Assembly (NCBI GenBank): GCA_023717585.1
Contig: JAMQPJ010000281.1
Location: forward strand, 1 to 6,779
Reading direction: 5' to 3'
DNA: 6,779 bases
Origin: Thermoanaerobaculia bacterium
GTDB lineage: Bacteria > Acidobacteriota > Thermoanaerobaculia > UBA5066
The notes below the pieces were generated by a model, which saw only the letters and a list, made by a program, of their open reading frames with translations, was not told the DNA's origin and did not search any database. Shown here piece by piece: positions 4,615-6,779 of the stretch. Every line of letters starts with the position of its first letter. Within the stretch, counting starts at the first letter, position 1. A program made the position numbers and the translations under genes.

Positions 4615-6779
4615 ATGGGTGACTCGTCCTTTTCCCCGGTCCTCAACACTCTGCTCGAGGAATTCGGGGACAACGCGCCTTTCGCCCTCGAGCTCTACGC
4701 CCGCTACCGCCTCGAGCCCGGCACGGTGGAGGAGAACTGGAGACGCGCCTTCCAGCAGCTGGAGGAGCGCGTTCCATACGCCATGGCCGGAACCGAGGCC
4801 CTCCGCGCCGCGTCGGCCCCGCTCCTTCCCCCGGAGCCGGGTCCTGCCGCCCTCGCCGCGGCCGGGGCGGCCCCGTCCCTTGCCCCCGCCCGCCCGCCGG
4901 TTCCCGCCGCCCGCCCCGGCGAGAGCGCCGTCGCGATCTCGGGCAGCGCCGCGGCCATCGCCCGCAACATGGAAGCCTCGCTCGGCGTTCCGACCGCCGT
5001 CACGAACCGCGTCATCCCGGTCAAGACGATGGAGGAGAACCGCCGCATCCTGAACCGGCACCGCGAGGCGCTGGGCCTCTCGAAGGTCTCCTTCACGCAC
5101 TTCGTCGCGTGGGCCATCGTTCGGGCGCTCGAAAAGCACCCGACGATGAACGACGCGTTCGGCGAGATCGACGGCAAGCCCGCCCGCATCCACAAGCCGA
5201 TCGTCAACCTCGGCATCGCGATCGACATCACGAGGAAGGACGGCACGCGCGGCCTCCTCGTCCCGAACATCAAGGGCGCCGAGGCACTGTCCTTCGCCGC
5301 GTTCCTCGAGGCCTTCGACGGCATGGTCGCGAAGGCGCGGAAGGGGACGATCGAGCTGGACGCGTTCGCCGGCACGTCCATCACGCTCACGAATCCCGGC
5401 ACGATCGGCACGACGGCGTCGGCGCCGCGCCTCATGACGGGACAGGGCGCGATCATCGCGACGGGCGCCATGGGCTATCCGGCCGAGTTCCAGGCGATGC
5501 CCGAGGAGGCTCTCTCCACGCTCGGCATCTCGCGCGTCATGAACGTCTCCTCCACGTACGACCACCGCATCATCCAGGGGGCCGAGTCGGGCCAGTTCGT
5601 CGGCACGCTGCAGGACCTGCTCCTCGGGGGCGACGGCTTTTACGAGCGCATCTTCTCGGACCTCAAGGTGCCGCACCGGCCGATGCGCTGGGAGAAGGAC
5701 TCGTCGACGCCGCTCTCGGCGGGCGGCCGCGGTCTCGAGGCCGTGGAGAAGCAGGCGCGCGTTCTGCAGCTCATCAACGCGTACCGCGTGCGCGGCCACC
5801 TCGTGGCCGACCTGAACCCGCTCGGCAGCGATTCGGTGCCGTACCACCCCGACCTCGACCCGGCCACGTACGGCTTCACGCTCTGGGATCTCGACCGGCC
5901 GTTCATCACGAACGGCCTCGGCGGGCGGGACAAAGCCACGCTGCGCGAGATCCTCGAGGTCCTGCGCCAGACGTACTGCGGAAAGATCGGCGCCGAGTTC
6001 ATGTACAACCCGGACCCCGCGCAGAAGCAGTGGCTCATCGACCGCATGGAGTCGACGCGCAACCGCTCGGTCCTCTCGGTCGACGACCGGCGGCGGATCC
6101 TGAAGAAGCTCGTCGAAGCCGAGAGCTTCGAGAAGTTCCTGCACCTGAAGTACGTCGGCCAGAAGCGCTACTCGCTGGAAGGCGGCGAGGCCGCGATCCC
6201 GCTCCTCGACCGCCTGCTCGATCGCGCGGCCGAGGCCGATCTCGGCGAAGCCGTCATCGGCATGTCGCACCGCGGAAGGCTGACCGTCCTCACGAACACC
6301 GTCGGCAAGCCGGTGGGAAAGGTCTTCGCGGAGTTCGAAGGGGACGTTGACCCCGAGTCGATCCAGGGCTCGGGCGACGTGAAGTACCACCTCGGCGCGA
6401 CCGGCACGCATGTGGCCCCGGGCGGCGCGCGGCTGGGCATCTCGCTCGCCCCGAACCCGAGCCACCTCGAGGCCGTGGATCCCGTCGTCGAGGGCATGGT
6501 CCGCGCGAAGCAGACGCACCTCGGGGAGGATCGCGAGCACCGCAAGGTCCTGCCCGTCCTCCTGCACGGCGACGCGGCGTTCGCAGGCCAGGGAATCGTG
6601 GCCGAGACGATCAACATGTCGCAGCTCCACGGCTACCGCACGGGCGGCACCGTGCACGTCGTCGTGAACAACCAGATCGGCTTCACGACGAACCCCGCCG
6701 ACGCGCACTCGTCCCCCTACTGCACGGACGTGGCGAAGATGGTGCAGTCGCCGGTCTTCCACGCGAACGGCGACGACCC
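4615..6779 (+). CDS. kgd: Fused E2-E1 2-oxoglutarate dehydrogenase/decarboxylase (Kgd/OdhA type), 3' end outside window
   Basis: 721 codons are present of a protein that is about 1,230 residues in characterised relatives. It catalyses thiamine-diphosphate-dependent decarboxylation of 2-oxoglutarate in the TCA cycle and carries a succinyltransferase core. Domains: an E1 N-terminal segment (residues 6-50, with ELYARYRLEPGTVEENWR); an Ala/Pro linker (about 55-105); an E2 acyltransferase core (about 108-358) with LTNPGTIGT (258-266), MTGQGAIIATGAM (274-286) and the catalytic STYDHRIIQGAESG (313-326, His317); then E1 proper from about 370, with RVRGHLVADLNPLG (391-404), GMSHRGRLTVL (549-559), NPSHLEAVDP (614-623), the thiamine site HGDAAFAGQG (651-660) and VNNQIGFTT (684-692). 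No lipoyl domain lies between the E1 segment and the E2 core, so a separate lipoylated E2 should exist elsewhere. The ATG at 4615 is chosen because the E1 N-terminal motif begins at once. There is no Shine-Dalgarno. Confidence 0.93.
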   Translation, partial: MGDSSFSPVLNTLLEEFGDNAPFALELYARYRLEPGTVEENWRRAFQQLEERVPYAMAGTEALRAASAPLLPPEPGPAALAAAGAAPSLAPARPPVPAARPGESAVAISGSAAAIARNMEASLGVPTAVTNRVIPVKTMEENRRILNRHREALGLSKVSFTHFVAWAIVRALEKHPTMNDAFGEIDGKPARIHKPIVNLGIAIDITRKDGTRGLLVPNIKGAEALSFAAFLEAFDGMVAKARKGTIELDAFAGTSITLTNPGTIGTTASAPRLMTGQGAIIATGAMGYPAEFQAMPEEALSTLGISRVMNVSSTYDHRIIQGAESGQFVGTLQDLLLGGDGFYERIFSDLKVPHRPMRWEKDSSTPLSAGGRGLEAVEKQARVLQLINAYRVRGHLVADLNPLGSDSVPYHPDLDPATYGFTLWDLDRPFITNGLGGRDKATLREILEVLRQTYCGKIGAEFMYNPDPAQKQWLIDRMESTRNRSVLSVDDRRRILKKLVEAESFEKFLHLKYVGQKRYSLEGGEAAIPLLDRLLDRAAEADLGEAVIGMSHRGRLTVLTNTVGKPVGKVFAEFEGDVDPESIQGSGDVKYHLGATGTHVAPGGARLGISLAPNPSHLEAVDPVVEGMVRAKQTHLGEDREHRKVLPVLLHGDAAFAGQGIVAETINMSQLHGYRTGGTVHVVVNNQIGFTTNPADAHSSPYCTDVAKMVQSPVFHANGDD

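Noticed and set aside
5109..6350. 413-codon plus-strand frame inside the E2-E1 gene
   Set aside because: It is a shifted reading of the kgd coding sequence with Arg/His-rich translation.
4546..6762. 738-codon minus-strand frame opposite the E2-E1 gene
   Set aside because: The opposite strand carries unmistakable E2 and E1 motifs throughout. The antisense translation is Arg/Val/Glu/Ala-rich with no recognisable domain, as expected for the complement of GC-rich codons.

Overview
This window is very GC-rich, codon third positions are mostly G or C, and genes are packed tightly with overlapping stops and starts. The probable source is a diderm, aerobic or facultative bacterium of a high-GC phylum. 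A periplasmic SPOR protein argues for a Gram-negative-type envelope. The E2-E1 fused 2-oxoglutarate dehydrogenase is best known from Actinobacteria but also occurs elsewhere. I lean towards an Acidobacteriota-like lineage, but this is inference and weakly supported.

Layout: (1) 1-1879, minus strand: three genes read right to left, a membrane-anchored YpmR-like SGNH hydrolase, a type II pantothenate kinase, and the first 56 codons of an SDR oxidoreductase that leaves the window. Both junctions overlap (TGATG and ATGA), so this is one translationally coupled operon. (2) 1880-1940: a 61-bp divergent promoter gap. (3) 1941-3713, plus strand: a two-gene ABC exporter, a BcrA-type ATPase with a Glu in the Q-loop and a six-helix ABC-2 permease. 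(4) 3715-4526, minus strand: a small ORF starting with an SDR-like nucleotide-binding motif, overlapping by ATGA a secreted SPOR protein with a Pro-rich tail. The permease and SPOR stop codons face each other across one base. (5) 4527-4614: an 88-bp divergent gap. (6) 4615-6779, plus strand: the first 721 codons of a fused E2-E1 2-oxoglutarate dehydrogenase/decarboxylase (Kgd/OdhA type), running off the right edge.

Functionally the window mixes central metabolism (TCA cycle step, CoA synthesis, probable lipid or ester turnover) with envelope functions (exporter, SPOR protein). Nothing looks like a mobile element, CRISPR array, RNA gene or defence system. The points most worth a second look are: the truncated-SDR-or-small-membrane-protein ORF at 4347-4526; the beta-barrel-like C-terminus on the SPOR protein; the lipoyl-less E2-E1 fusion; start sites with no Shine-Dalgarno but with -10-like hexamers 5-9 nt upstream; and a 7-codon leader ORF whose stop overlaps the ABC ATPase start.
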